Source: Cornus controversa (taxonomy: Eukaryota > Streptophyta > Magnoliopsida > Cornales > Cornaceae). Taken from it: a stretch of DNA of 64,000 bases. Location: the NCBI GenBank assembly GCA_026545225.1, contig CM048848.1, forward strand, positions 13,124,853 to 13,188,852, given 5' to 3'. The translations under genes were made by a program, and so were the position numbers. Below the pieces are notes generated by a model. The model worked only from the letters and a program-made list of their open reading frames with translations. It searched no databases and was not told where the DNA came from. Position 1 is the stretch's first letter; each line of letters begins with the position of its first letter. Shown piece after piece: positions 21,626 through 33,105 of this stretch.

Positions 21626-22957
21626 GTGTCCATCGACTTTCTATGTAATATTTCCATCTTAGTAGTCAGACGTTACAGATGCAAGACTATAGAAAAAAAA
21701 ACTACTATGGAAACCAATGACCTTAGAAAAAAAACTGTTATGGAAACTCAACGACCTTATCAAAGTCCTAATTGCATACTCCCTGTATTAATCATAAGAA
21801 GAAACCCTTTCCTAATCGAAAGAAGAAACCCTTTTCCAATCTTTAACTTGTAAGTTTCTCTATTCACTCGTCAAATTTTTTTTTTTATAAATTAATTATC
21901 GTCTTGTTTTGACTATATTTTATGTTACAGTTTGAGTCAGGCAGATGAACTTTTAGTCATTGTGTTTTGATTCCTTACTTTGAGTTTGTCTGAAACTTAA
22001 TATACTTGATTATACATTATTGTGTTTTGAAAACTATTAATATTTAAAGATGTTTAAAATTTGTGATAACCTGATGGCCTTGTTTTGTTTCCTCGCCCTA
22101 ACTGTTTTAATCTCTTGTGAACAATGGAAAAGTAATAGCATACCAAACTCTCAATCAAATATCAGAAAATACTAAATTTTCATATAATTATCACACAACA
22201 GTAAAGCAAAGACAACTGCTTTATGGTTCTAATTAATTTGGACCATATATAGCTTTAGGTTAAAGAACTAAAGTATTGAGGTAATGTAACATGGACCCAT
22301 GATCACAATTATCAGATAGAGCAATGGTTTTAGCTCATGCATGACATGCACTACTAAAAGCAACAAAAAGAAAAGAAAAATGAAAGGTGTAGACGAGATC
22401 AGTGTGTGATTTTTTGACGAAAATAGAGAATTAAGAAGGAATTGTGTATATATTATTATTTTATTTTCACTAATTGATAGTGACGTTATCAGTTAGTAAT
22501 TGTAATATTATTGTGTTTCTTTTAGATAGATGATGAATTTGAGCTCAAATAAAATTTTGAGTACTGAAGTTGAATTTGAGAGTGTAAGGTGATGTTAGAA
22601 TAGAGACATGAATTTTAAATAACTCAGTAGTGAAGTGATTATAAAGTCATGCAACTTAATTAAAGCTTTTCGATTCACCTATTTAGTGATTTTAAAGTTG
22701 AGAAATTTAATTTTTAATTATTTGTCCATATATTCTTATTTATTCATTTAAGATTATTTCAGTAAACTTTAGTTTATGCATATTTGATGCCTATTATTTT
22801 TTTATAAATGTGTTAAAGAATTATAATTCTGATTGATTACGATATCAATTACGTCTACGTGTAGGTTTACTTCTCAAAGACTAATATTTTGTTGATTGTT
22901 TATAGTATTCTAAAATGTTATTCATTTATTTAATATTTTTTTTGGGGGGGGGGTGTT
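21626..22957. other. 5' flank of the FAR1-type gene
   Basis: AT-rich with no coding domain. Two adjacent diverged copies of AGAAAAAAAACT(A/G)(C/T)TATGGAAAC with ACGACCTTA-like tails lie at 21690-21765. The phrase AACTGTTATGGAAAC also occurs in both outer arms (20549 and, inverted, 26535). It is probably promoter, leader and an intron of the transposase gene; the run T(7)G(10) lies at 22940-22956. Confidence 0.5.
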
Positions 22958-25353
22958 ATGATCAAAATTTATATATTGCATGTTTATTCTTATTTAGGTA
23001 TGGATAGTATAGGATTATGGAAAAATCAAAAAGAGGAAACATATATTCCTCAAGTTGCTTATCAGAAAAAACCAAGAGAAGGTCAAGAGTTCAAATCTTT
23101 AGATGAGATATACGATTTTTACAACAAGTATGCCCGTGAAGCTGGTTTCAGTGTGCGAATTGATAAGAGTAAGAAAAAAAAGGAGACTGGTGAAACGTAC
23201 TGGAAACAATATGTCTGTTATAAAGAAGGAGAGATAGATGAGATGTCCTACAAAAGAAAAAATGAAAAAGAAAGACAAATGAATGATAATGTTGAATCCA
23301 GTTCAAAGAAATTAGAAAGGCAGCGAGGGAAAGTATGTGAAGGGTGCAAAGCAAGATTGATTGTAGTTCAAAGTGGAGAAAATTATATAGTCAGTCAATT
23401 TGTTGAAGGTCATAACCATCCGCTTGCAACCCCAAGCAAAATACACATTTTGAGGTCACATCGTAATGTTTCAGATTCAAAAAAGGCACTGATTGAACAA
23501 TTTGGAAGTATAAATGTGCCTACATATCAACAGTTTGACATGTTCGAAACACAAGCTGGTGGAATTCAGAATGTTGATTGTATAAAAAGAGATCTCAGAA
23601 ACTATAAGCGAGATATGAGGGAAAGACTCAAATGTCATGATGCAGATATGTTGTATGAGTACTTTTAAACAGAGCAAGAAAAAATTTCTGCTTTCTTTTT
23701 TGAATTTGACTCGGATGAGAATGATCGGATGACTAGGTGTTTTTGGGTTGACCCCACTGCAAGAAGAGCATATAATTTTTTTGGTGATGTAGTTGTATTT
23801 GATACAACATACAACACAAATCGTTATAGTATGATATTCGCTCCACTAATAGGTGTGAACCACCATGGAAAAACAACAATTTTTGGATGTGGTTTTTTAA
23901 GTGATGAGACGTTTGATTCATTTATTTGGCTATTTGAGACATGGCTAAAGGCAATGCCAAAGGGTGCACCGAATGTTATTATCACTGATCAAGATCCAGC
24001 AATGGAAAAGGCTATAGCTCAAGCTCTTCCACACACATTCCTTAGGTACTGCATTTGGCATATATTGAATTTTTTTTTCAAAATAGTTAGATTCTATAAT
24101 TTTTTGGGATCATTATCACCTTTTTAAAGCATCTATATGGAATTCAGAGACGACAGAAGAGTTTGAAGAAACTTGGAATGATGCATTGGAACAAATAAGC
24201 AGCATGATAATCATTGGTTGAAAAAAATGTTTGGATTGTGTGATAAATGGGTTCCTGTATTTTTTAATAAATACTTTTCTGCCAGAATGTCAAGCAGTAA
24301 AAGAGCAGAAAGTTCACATGCATTCTTCAAAAAATATTGCTCTAAAAATAATTCGTTAATGGATTTTATCATAAGATTCAATAGAGCAATTGGTCATCTA
24401 AGGCATGAAGAGGTGAGTGATGACCATGTTAATGTCAATGAACAGCCGAAGTTAAAATCCATGATGCCTATGGAAAAGCAAATGATGGATTTGTATACAA
24501 AAAAAAATACTTCCATATGTTTCAAGTTGAGCTTTACGAAAGTAGTGCTTATATAATAAATTTTATATCGGAAGATGAAAATAAATGTACTTATGAGGTT
24601 ACTAAAGTGTGCAGTGGGGATTTTAAAGTGCGAAGACTTTTATATGATAAAGTCGATGTGGTCAACTGCAGTTGTCGAAAATTTGAATTTGAAGGCATCC
24701 TATGTATGCACATTCTTGCATTTTTTTAAAATAAAACAAATCATGTTTTTGCCAAAATATTATATCATGGAAAGATGGATGAAGTTTGCAAGAACAGGAA
24801 ACGTAGTCTGTTTTGATAAGGCGTACTAAATTATCTCAACTTGCATCTACTGTCATTGATGAAGTTGCAGTTATAGAAGAAGGGACTGAGCTATTAACAA
24901 AGGCATTGGAAACGGTTCGTGAACAAGTCAGAGAGATGAAAGCAAGTAGAGTCGAAGAAAGTAATGATTATGTGCAAGAGAAGCAATTGGATATTCCTTA
25001 ACATCGAATCTTTAATGATCCCCTTCAAGTTATGGCCAAAGGGTGTGGTAAATGTTTAAAATCATGGCGAGAGAAAGGAAAGACAAAAGTTAGGCGTTGT
25101 CATGGTTGTGAAAATTTTGGGCAATCTCATGATAAGAGAAATTGTCCAATACTTACTACTAGGTAAGGTATTATCTTTTACACATTGGTTTTTTCCTTCA
25201 AATTTTTTTCCTAGTTTCATTTATTTATTTATTTTCCTTAACTTTTATTAAAAGATTTGTGACATTCATTCTTTTCTCTTAAACAGATCAACTGAAAATA
25301 GCGATGATGATGTTTCAAATGAGTTAGAACATATTGATGGTGATTATGAGTGA
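22958..25353 (+). pseudogene. FAR1/FHY3-type MULE transposase, inactivated
   Basis: In order: FAR1 DNA-binding region (23070-23450: GQEFKSLDEIYDFYNKYARE and the C2H2-like CEGCKARL ... VEGHNHPL); stop TAA at 23666; MULE transposase core in the same frame (DTTYNTNRY with the first Asp; IITDQDPAMEKAI with the second Asp; YCIWHIL). Frameshifts follow at about 24080-24215, then HWLKKMFGLCDKWVPVF and KRAESSHAFFKKY (catalytic Glu), the SWIM zinc finger CSCRKFEFEGILCMH (24670-24712), a coiled-coil-like stretch (24813-25001), and a CCHC-like CHGCENFGQSHDKRNC near 25098. A splice donor near 25160 and a small acidic last exon (25290-25353) finish it. The likely start is ATG near 22999 after an AG acceptor. 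In active elements it binds the terminal repeats and cuts; the host relatives FHY3/FAR1 are light-signalling factors. Three or more breaks rule out activity. Confidence 0.85.
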
Positions 25354-25771
25354 ATCATTTCCAAGGTATATATTTCAACTTGTTTTATTTTCTTTAACAA
25401 ATTTTTTTTATTAGTTTACTTGGTGAACATAACTATTTCATTTTCTACAGGTGTTTGTTGTAGGTGCAGCAAAGAAGAAAAGTCTCGTATAAACTTTATT
25501 GGACAATTTGAGTAGTTTATTTATATTACTTTATCATGAATTTAATGTACAATTTTTATTTGAAGGATTTCACTCCACGTGTGTACCGTGAAATCATGTT
25601 TTGAAATTGTTTTATTTCTCTTTCTACCTTTACACTACCATTTTTTTTGGAATCCTAATTGATCACATCTCTCGCTTTAGCATAAGTTACATTCATGCTC
25701 CCTGATATACAGTAGTGTTGAAGTTTTCTCATAAACCCAATAGTTGAAGTATTCTCATTTCATAAGGAACA
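25354..25771. other. 3' flank of the FAR1-type gene
   Basis: No coding domain. At 25692-25720 GCTCCCTGAT is followed by ATACAGTAGTGTT, the two halves of the arm terminus in swapped order. This is the only other place in the window where both pieces occur together. Confidence 0.55.
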
Positions 25772-26738
25772 CATGGCCACTTTATTTCTTCCCTCTCAGT
25801 TGTCTCTTTTCTTCTCTCTAAAACTTTTTCTCTCACTTTCCTTCTCTCTCTCTCTCCCTCTTCCCCTCTCTAGAATCTCGGTTCTCTCTTTTCTTCTTCT
25901 CTTCTTTCCTGTAGACCACCCACGTGGGTCTGCTCATCTTATCTTCCACTTCCTTTCTTCTTTTGCTTCATTTTTTTTTTTTGAATTCTCACACCACATA
26001 CTTCCCGATTCACTCCCAGCCACCAGCCACATGAATCTATAAACCATCACATGAGTAAATCATTAAACACCTATACACATAAATATATATATATAACATA
26101 ATATATCTATATATATATTTGTACACCCCTCCAGCCAGCCACACATGGCTTTTAGATTATTATATACGGAGTATATATTTTTTCATCTAGGTTGCACCAC
26201 AATAAATAAATAAATACATACATACATATATATATTTTTTGGGTATTACACTACAGGGGTTGTTGCTATTCCTGAATGTTTTCAGCTGGCAGTAACAATT
26301 ACTCTTGCTTATGCAATAAAGAGAATGATGGCTGATCATGCTATGGTTCGAAACCCCTCATCCTGTGACACTATGGGCTCTGCCACTGTCATATGTACAA
26401 ACAAGACGGGCACCATCACGTTGAACCAGATGAGGATTACAAAGTTTTGGCTAGGCCAAGAATCTATAGATGATAGGAGTAGTTACACTTCAATTGCAGC
26501 CGATGAATGTAATTTTCATAGTTTCTTGGGTTTCCATAACAGTTTTTTTTAAAATAATGTCTATTATTGTCATTTTACATTATTAGTGTTTAATAGAAAT
26601 TAAATTTTGGTAAGTTTCCTAATATAAGAGTGGAGAACCTTATTTTAACTAACAACCTTAGGATTAAATTCGAATGCTAGAGTTAAAACTGTGTAAACTA
26701 CTCCCTACTCACCAGGGAGCATTTGAACACTACTGTAT
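25772..26738 (-). repeat. Right arm of the 970-bp inverted repeat
   Basis: Inverted partner of 20352-21322. It carries the LTR start reversed (ending GGGTATTACA at about 26251), the ATPase fragment on the plus strand, and the terminus ending GAACACTACTGTA. ORF 25773-26042 is CT-rich LTR leader sequence, not a gene. Confidence 0.85.
26252..26552 (+). pseudogene. Autoinhibited Ca2+-ATPase fragment (right copy), phosphorylation Asp changed to Asn
   Basis: Same segment as the left copy: GVVAIPECFQLAVTITLAYA, MMADHAMVRNPSSCDTMGSA, then TNKTGTITLNQMRITKFWLG. The invariant phosphorylated Asp of DKTGT is Asn here (AAC for GAC), while the left copy keeps Asp. MGSA matches the usual family text better than the left copy's IGSA, so neither copy is simply the parent of the other. 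It runs into non-coding sequence after FHSFLGFHNSFF. It is a fragment with no start, pump domain or calmodulin-binding end. Confidence 0.85.
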
Positions 26739-27056
26739 ATATAGATTGTGCATATGTATATATATATATATTTACAATTGATTCTGAATTTGAGCTTTAC
26801 AATTTGAAATTAAATTTGTGATAAAAGATTCAAGATTTCCCTTATTAACTTCGATACGACGATTTGAAAACTCTCCTTCACGTGTTTTCATGCGCCAGAA
26901 TCATGAAACAGGAACAATCTCAGACTCATTTGCTTGAGAGTCTTCCACTTGGCCCTATGTATGAAAGACATCTGTAGCAAATTTGCAAATGTAACCACTC
27001 TCATCTCATGCTCTATCATTTCAATTCTCTTCAAATTTTACTTTACTAATCAAATT

Positions 27057-27088
<32 letters not shown>
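26739..27088. other. Spacer between inverted composite and Helitron
   Basis: AT microsatellites at both edges (26751-26771, and CA then TA at 27059-27088) around about 270 bp of unrecognised sequence. The TA tract at the right edge is the Helitron target, consistent with Helitron preference for A-T sites. Confidence 0.6.
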
Positions 27089-27550
27089 CTAGCGTTTTGC
27101 CCTTGCCTACAACACTATAAAATAAAAAATTATTGAACTAAAATAAAAATTGATTTCATATAATCAATGTGTCAATAAACAAATATCTACAAAACATCAT
27201 TTGCATTAGTAACTATTTACAAAAAAAAACAATGACCACGTGTCTCCTTCTTATCTACTTCTTCAAAGATGAAGCATAAATTTTCTTCACTACCGAAAAG
27301 AATATCCTTGTATCAATATGAATGTATTTTGCCTTCAGAAAAGAACTATACACAATAATCAACAAAAGACCCATATAATATTTTATTAATAACAATAGGA
27401 AAAATATAATAATTTAGATTAAACACAAAATTGAATTACCTCATTGCTTCCCCAATTGCGTAGTGAGGATGAGTTGATATATCGAAACTTTCTTACAACA
27501 ACATCCCAGTCCTACAAAGTTATATTGGATTACACACTTTGATTAGAACA

Positions 27551-29040
27551 CTATAATAGAACTTCTGGGTAGACAATATTTGTTGTAGAATGTATCCCGT
27601 CATCTGGAAGAAAGATACTTATACATTCAGAACTGGTGCGTCTAGACAATGCAACATATAACTGCCCATGACTAAATACCAGTGTGCGCAAATCAAGCCC
27701 AACAAATTGAACAAACTGTCCTTGAGCTTTATTCATGGTCATTGCATAGGCTAATCGAACAGAAAATTGACGTCTTGTCATTCTAATGGGCAATTCTGAA
27801 GAGGACGGAGTCAAAGATATTCTTGGAATAAAGACAAAATTACCACATTTATCTCCCGTCAAAATCTGTGCTTCAATTACGTGATGTGCACACTTAACAA
27901 CCATCAGTCGTGTGCCATTGCATAGGCCATCCTTGGGCACAATGTTCCTCAACAACATAATCGGGCATCCTACTTTCAAATTCAGCTTAAAAGGTGATAA
28001 CCCTGAAGGATCTAATGAGTTTAAAAATTCATTAGGATATCAATGAGTAATGGTTTGATCCACTAACTCATCTTTCAATATTTTGTCAATTGCAAAATAA
28101 GTAACCGTCTCCCCAGGAAATAAATTTAAAGCAGCACCATTGATAGTACTAACATCATCATTTCGGGTAGAAAGAATTGTACGCTCATTTAAAAAATTTG
28201 GTGTAACTGTACCCACAACACTCAACTCTGGATAAATTGCACATAGTAAGTCATTTAAATTCTTGCACTTCCGTATTGTCTGCAGAAGTTTTATATTTTC
28301 TTGTGAGTTTGATCCAATATAAAAAATAATAGTAATTGTTAAGGTGGAATGTCAAAAAATAACATGCTAGTAAAATTATTAACAACTTGTAAGTTTGTAG
28401 AAATATTACCTCTGTTAAGAAATTTGAAAAGTCCGCATTTGCAGTGTCAGTGTTATTTAGATGCATGTTTAAATTCAAAGTTAGAACGTGTACTTTATTC
28501 CAGAGTACAGAGCGTCTCAAAGTTGCACCCACAATTTCCTCACAGGTGCCCTTTTGTATAACTGGGAAGATTTGCCTGAAATCTCGACCAAGAACAACAG
28601 TAATACCCCCAAATGGCTTCTCATTATTGCAAATATCTTGAAGAGTTCGATCAACAGCTTCCACACAATACTTATATTGCATAGGAACTTCATCCCAAAT
28701 TATCAGTCTCGCTTCCCTAAACAACTCTGCATGCAAAGATTGCTTTGTAAACTCGCAAACTGAATTTTCCAACACATCTAGTGGAATGCAGATTGTAGAA
28801 TGTGTAGTACGACCCCCTACCAATAGAGAAGCAATACTAGATGAAGCCACAGTGATAACAATGAATCCAAGACTACGACATTTTGTTGCAATTGTATTGT
28901 ACAAAAAAGTTTTCCCTGTTCCAGCACCACCACTTTAGAATAATGTGGTCCCATCATTTTCAAGAACTGAAGAAGTAATTGCCCTATAGGCAGCACGTTG
29001 CCCATCATTAAGGCGATCAACATCAAGTTGGACATTTGTG
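27551..29040 (-). pseudogene. Helitron PIF1-type helicase domain
   Basis: C-terminal half of the Rep-helicase, which unwinds the strand being transferred. Walker [15 protein letters not shown] (28895-28930) comes just after an in-frame TAA. Then follow [17 protein letters not shown], Walker [28 protein letters not shown], and an intron with GT..AG borders at about 28282-28410. The last part has [53 protein letters not shown] and LYVALSR, ending VYPEVLL-stop, close to the usual family end. Apart from the early stop, most of the domain is open. Confidence 0.85.
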
Positions 29041-29264
29041 AGTAAGATCATCACACATGTGTATTGAGAATTTATTCTATACCAGATCCGGTTGTAGTGG
29101 GGAGCAATGTGTCAAAATCACACTAAACAAATTTCTCAACTGATGTCCGTTTTTTATGGTTACTGCTTCCTCAAGGCATTGCACTCATTCTTTATCATCT
29201 TCTAGAATTCCCCTTTCAACACATGTAGATTTGAATGCTTCATGTAAGATATTGTTGACGGTCT
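29041..29264 (-). other. Degenerate Rep-to-helicase linker
   Basis: Intervening sequence joining the Rep and helicase parts, with no open frame longer than about 40 codons. In the family this region holds a variable linker. Confidence 0.5.
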
Positions 29265-31867
29265 TTAAACATTCAAAGGATCATGGTCCTTTAACAACAG
29301 TAAGTAGCAAACGCAAATAAAATCTCTCACCTTCATCAGGGCTAGCAAAGTACATTCTACCAATTGCAAATCCCCTCTGTCTTTTCGTCCACTTCTTTTC
29401 TTGAATGTGCCATACATAATGTTGGGGGAATTCTTGATAAGTAAATGCGCGGGCATCTTCATTGGCAGCACAACACGCGAAAAAACCAGTAAGAGTTGAC
29501 ACTTCAGCCTTACCCCTAGCCATGATCATATGCATTGAATCAGCTTGATTGTAAACAACTTGATGGTTGTCAGGTAAATGAAGTTGTAATCGCACAACAT
29601 TTGGAAGTTCTTCATGCATTAAATTGCCAAATATTTGCCAAGCAGCTTCTACCGGCCCGATGTACCTCTCATCAAGGTATTGCTGAATCTCATCTACGCC
29701 ACCCAAAATCATTGTCGTGCAATCATGGCCCTTGTAAATATACTTGTGAATATACTTTACACATCTCAATCTCGCACAAACTTCCACATTGATATGACAA
29801 TTGAACATTCTGGACAAATATGGGTTATATGGCACAACATCTCTATTATCAACATCATATTCCCTCACAGAATAAACGCGACCATCATTGCGTCATCGAT
29901 ATAGTGGGTATCCATCTTGGTCCATACTTGTTTCTTTTGAAAATTGTTTAGGATACCTCTTAGTGCATTTACCATTTTTTATATATGATGCGTGCGGATT
30001 TCGAGTACCACACGGTCTATGAACCATACAACTCTTGATAGTTTCAAAAAGTGTGGGATCTTCATTTGGATATGGAAATTCAGATGACATAATTTTATCC
30101 ACCTGAGCACATGTTCAAATTTTGCTTCGACCTTCGAGGAATATGAGTAAATACATATGAGGCAACCCCTATTTTTGGAATTCAATTGTGAAGACATGCC
30201 CAACTTTTTTTCCAAACACCTTCTTATTATTTAACTCCATCATTAGAGCGTGTTGCTTCAATTCAAAAACACGGGAAACTAAATCAGGACGATCAGTGGC
30301 CTGTTGATGTGGTAATAAAGTTGAAGTAATTTCATGCCAGTTAGGATTTGCAGTCATTGTAAGGAAGATATCTGGATGTTGATTATACCGAGTAATTGCC
30401 ATTGAATCTTAAAAGATCTCAAACATATGTCTTGGACTACCCCTGAATGAAGAAGGCAAAACTATTCGTTGCCCAACTTGATGGGGTTCAAATCCAACTG
30501 CAGCAATATCTACCAGACCCTAGTAAAGTTCGCGATAGAGTTTAGGCTGATTTAGCTTGTAGTATGTCAGTTGATTTTGCTCAGTAGTGGCCCAAGCATC
30601 TACAATGAACTCCTGAAATAATTTTCCGCCTCTTAAAATAGTTGAGTACTCAGAAGAACGTTCAAACAAACGATAAGTATAGAACTGTAACTGGATAAGT
30701 CTATTAGTTGTATGTCTCTCATCTACGATGTTCAACTATTTTAACTCAAGTTTCCATCCAAGTTCACCGTAAGGGAACAACAAAACATAATGTAAAGGCA
30801 AATAAGCTGGGTGACATTCATTAATTCTCATCAGTTCGTTATTTCCTCTCAAGCGCACAACAATATTTCTCACTCCACTAATTTGAGTTCCATCTCCTGG
30901 TAATATAACTGCAACCTCATTTGCTGTCGGCAGATTATACCTACGTCGATCTACTATTGAAGATGGAGAATAATGAAGATAGGCAGGTATATTTTGATCT
31001 GCTGAATTTAATTGCTCTAGTATTGCAAATGCATGGCAAAATTTATTTGAAAATGTGTTATACCACAAAAATTTTTTTTAATATCTTTGAGAACATCCCC
31101 CCTCAGATACAAATTTCTACGACTACGAATGTCTAAAATCGCGTCAGGGTCATAAATGTACAGTTGACATAACTTGCTTCCTGTCCTAATTGGGGTAAAA
31201 GCGTACCTGTACGATGTCGCAGTTCTCTATGAATGGTGAATGATGTTGGACCCCTGCCATTGAGAACTCTATCATCCATTTGAACTCCCGGACTCGTAAA
31301 CGCATTTGCTGCATTATATTCTCGAGTATAACAACGAAAGGATTTTGATTTATCATCATCACCATCGTATAATGATGTAAGTTCTGGAGGGGGTGTAAGT
31401 AGGGCAGGTAATTGAATATTTCCTTGTAGACAACACGTCCCAAAAAGAGGATACCCATAAGATGAGTTTTTCAATTTTTCATCCATCTAATGTAACGCTT
31501 TACAATAAGGACATGCTACATTCATATTAGCCAACAAATGCCGACCTGGATTATGTTTAGATCGAAAATTGACCATTACATTGTCACATGTGTTTTGTAA
31601 TTCTTCACTCAGATGATCATCTTGAATAACATTTGATTCATTTAATTTTTGATCCAAGAACACATGACAAGGTTGAGGTTGACGGTGACGCCGAGGCGAG
31701 CCAGGAAAAAATCTTGGTTGTACTAGAGGACGTTCATTTCTATCCCTTTCTCGTCGTAAATGTTGGGCTATTGTAGCTTTTGATGGAGGAGCATGTTCTA
31801 AAATTTGCTGATTTAAATTAGTAAGAAATTCTTGGCTAAGATTTTTGGGAGAAAGATCAAAAGACAT
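29265..31867 (-). pseudogene. Helitron Rep (HUH endonuclease) region
   Basis: From the N-terminus: ATG 31867; NMNVACPYCKALH (zinc-finger-like) followed by TAG where Trp is expected, then DEKLKNSS and FGTCCLQGNIQLP; SFRCYTREYNAANAFTSPGV; YNLPTANEVAVILPGD; HPAYLPLHYVLLFPYGELGW; GGKLFQEFIVDAWATTEQNQ; MTANPNWHEITSTLLP. The HUH motif reads GLPHMYLLIFLE (about 30130-30165), with the second His replaced by Tyr. The two-tyrosine motif KYIHKYIYKG is intact (about 29735). Stops lie at about 31487, 30733, 30520, 30166, 30110 and 29893. Rep nicks the transferred strand and forms tyrosine links to DNA; this copy should be dead. Confidence 0.85.
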
Positions 31868-32061
31868 TTCTAATTAAGGTGGTGCTTGCATATTAGACGA
31901 CACATTCTCCAATGTTATCGGAGTTTTTTGCAGAGGAATAATAGAATGCAACTAATGAGGTGTTGGTATAGTAATTGCAGAAAAGGGCACCATAGAATGT
32001 GCTAACGCAGCTTTTGAGATATTACAATTAAGCTCCAATAAGATGTTAATAAACTGTTAAA

Positions 32062-32262
32062 ATGATTGTAAATGTTGGTTTTAGAATTCTATGCTAAATA
32101 TTTGTAGAAATGTGACAGATAACTACAGAAACTTTTAAAATAATATAAGCAAAAGATCCCTAAATGTTGGTTTTAGCATTCTATGCTAAATATTTGTAGA
32201 AATGTGATGGATAACTACATAAACTTTTAAAATAATATAAGCAAAAGATCCCTAAATGATGG
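32062..32262. repeat. Two-copy ~100-bp tandem repeat in Helitron leader
   Basis: TAAATGTTGGTTTTAG, then TTCTATGCTAAATATTTG, then TAAGCAAAAGATCCC occurs twice in succession with few differences. Confidence 0.9.
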
Positions 32263-33052
32263 TAATTGAAAATATGGGAAAAAAGTAATGTTTACATGTG
32301 TATAGTAACTAAAACAAAATTAATGGTAAAAACACACCCCCACTTTTTCCTTTCCCTTGCACGAAGTGCAAGCCTCTGGATGTTTTTTGGCCGCCTGAAA
32401 TTATTAAAAAAATGAGTAAAAAATAAACAAAATTAATAAAAATTATAACAAATAAAAAAATATAATGAGTGGACTCACCTTCCTAGCTTTAATGATATTG
32501 AGCTCATATTCATCACGAATAACAATAGAATAATATCTTTTTTTCAAGAAATTAACTTACATATTAAAGTCAGTCAAATCTTAAAAATAAGGTAAGTAAG
32601 TTATAGATGTAATAAAAAAGCAAAAAATAAATAATAAGCTTACAGTGCAGTTGACATCATGATTCGCCTGAATAATATGCAAAATGAAAAAGTTTAAAAA
32701 TTTTAAAAAAATTTAAAAATCATACATAGAAAATGATAAGTGTAAAAGGAATATATAAAAAGTTTATAAAGAAAGTAACTTACATTCCCAAATATGGTGA
32801 AGTTATCCAGTGGTGTGCCACTAATCAATGGAGATGAAAAACAAAGTCCAATGAATAAAGTCAATTTATTAAATGGAGAATCAAACTTCAATTTGATACT
32901 TTTACTATTCAATTGAATAAAAAGAGATAGAGAAAGTTAATTAAAGCTACAGAGTCAGATTATAAGTATAGATAAATTCATTGAATAAAAAGAGACGGGA
33001 AAAGCTAATTAAAAATAGAAGCACCATCCACAACCAAAGAAAAAAAAGGGAT

Positions 33053-33105
33053 TAATTAAGATATACTTAGTTAATAGATGAACTTAGTTAAGTATATCTT
33101 AATTA
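33053..33105. other. Hairpin with a 17-bp perfect stem
   Basis: TAATTAAGATATACTTA (33053-33069) pairs with TAAGTATATCTTAATTA (33089-33105) across a 19-nt loop. It lies in the Helitron leader and may be the core of a small decayed inverted-repeat element. Confidence 0.8.

Larger units (their letters stand above)
20352..26738 (+). mobile_element. Composite FAR1-type MULE with ~970-bp inverted arms carrying a Ca2+-ATPase fragment
   Basis: Two arms, 20352-21322 and 25772-26738, are close inverted copies. Both start (outside to inside) ACAGTAGTGTTCAAATGCTC or a near match, then run through an ATPase fragment, then an LTR start, and end in AGTGGCC near 21322/25772. Between them is a FAR1/FHY3-type transposase gene. 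Long terminal inverted repeats with captured host sequence are known for MULEs (Pack-MULEs), so one reading is a MULE whose arms have picked up gene and LTR sequence. The alternative is an inverted duplication around an unrelated MULE. Outer ends lie in AT microsatellites on both sides, so a 9-bp target duplication could not be read. Confidence 0.6.

Noticed and set aside
20558-26552. Functional Ca2+-ATPase genes on either strand
   Set aside because: Each copy has only about 90 residues of roughly 1000, cut by an LTR start, and sits in a transposon arm.
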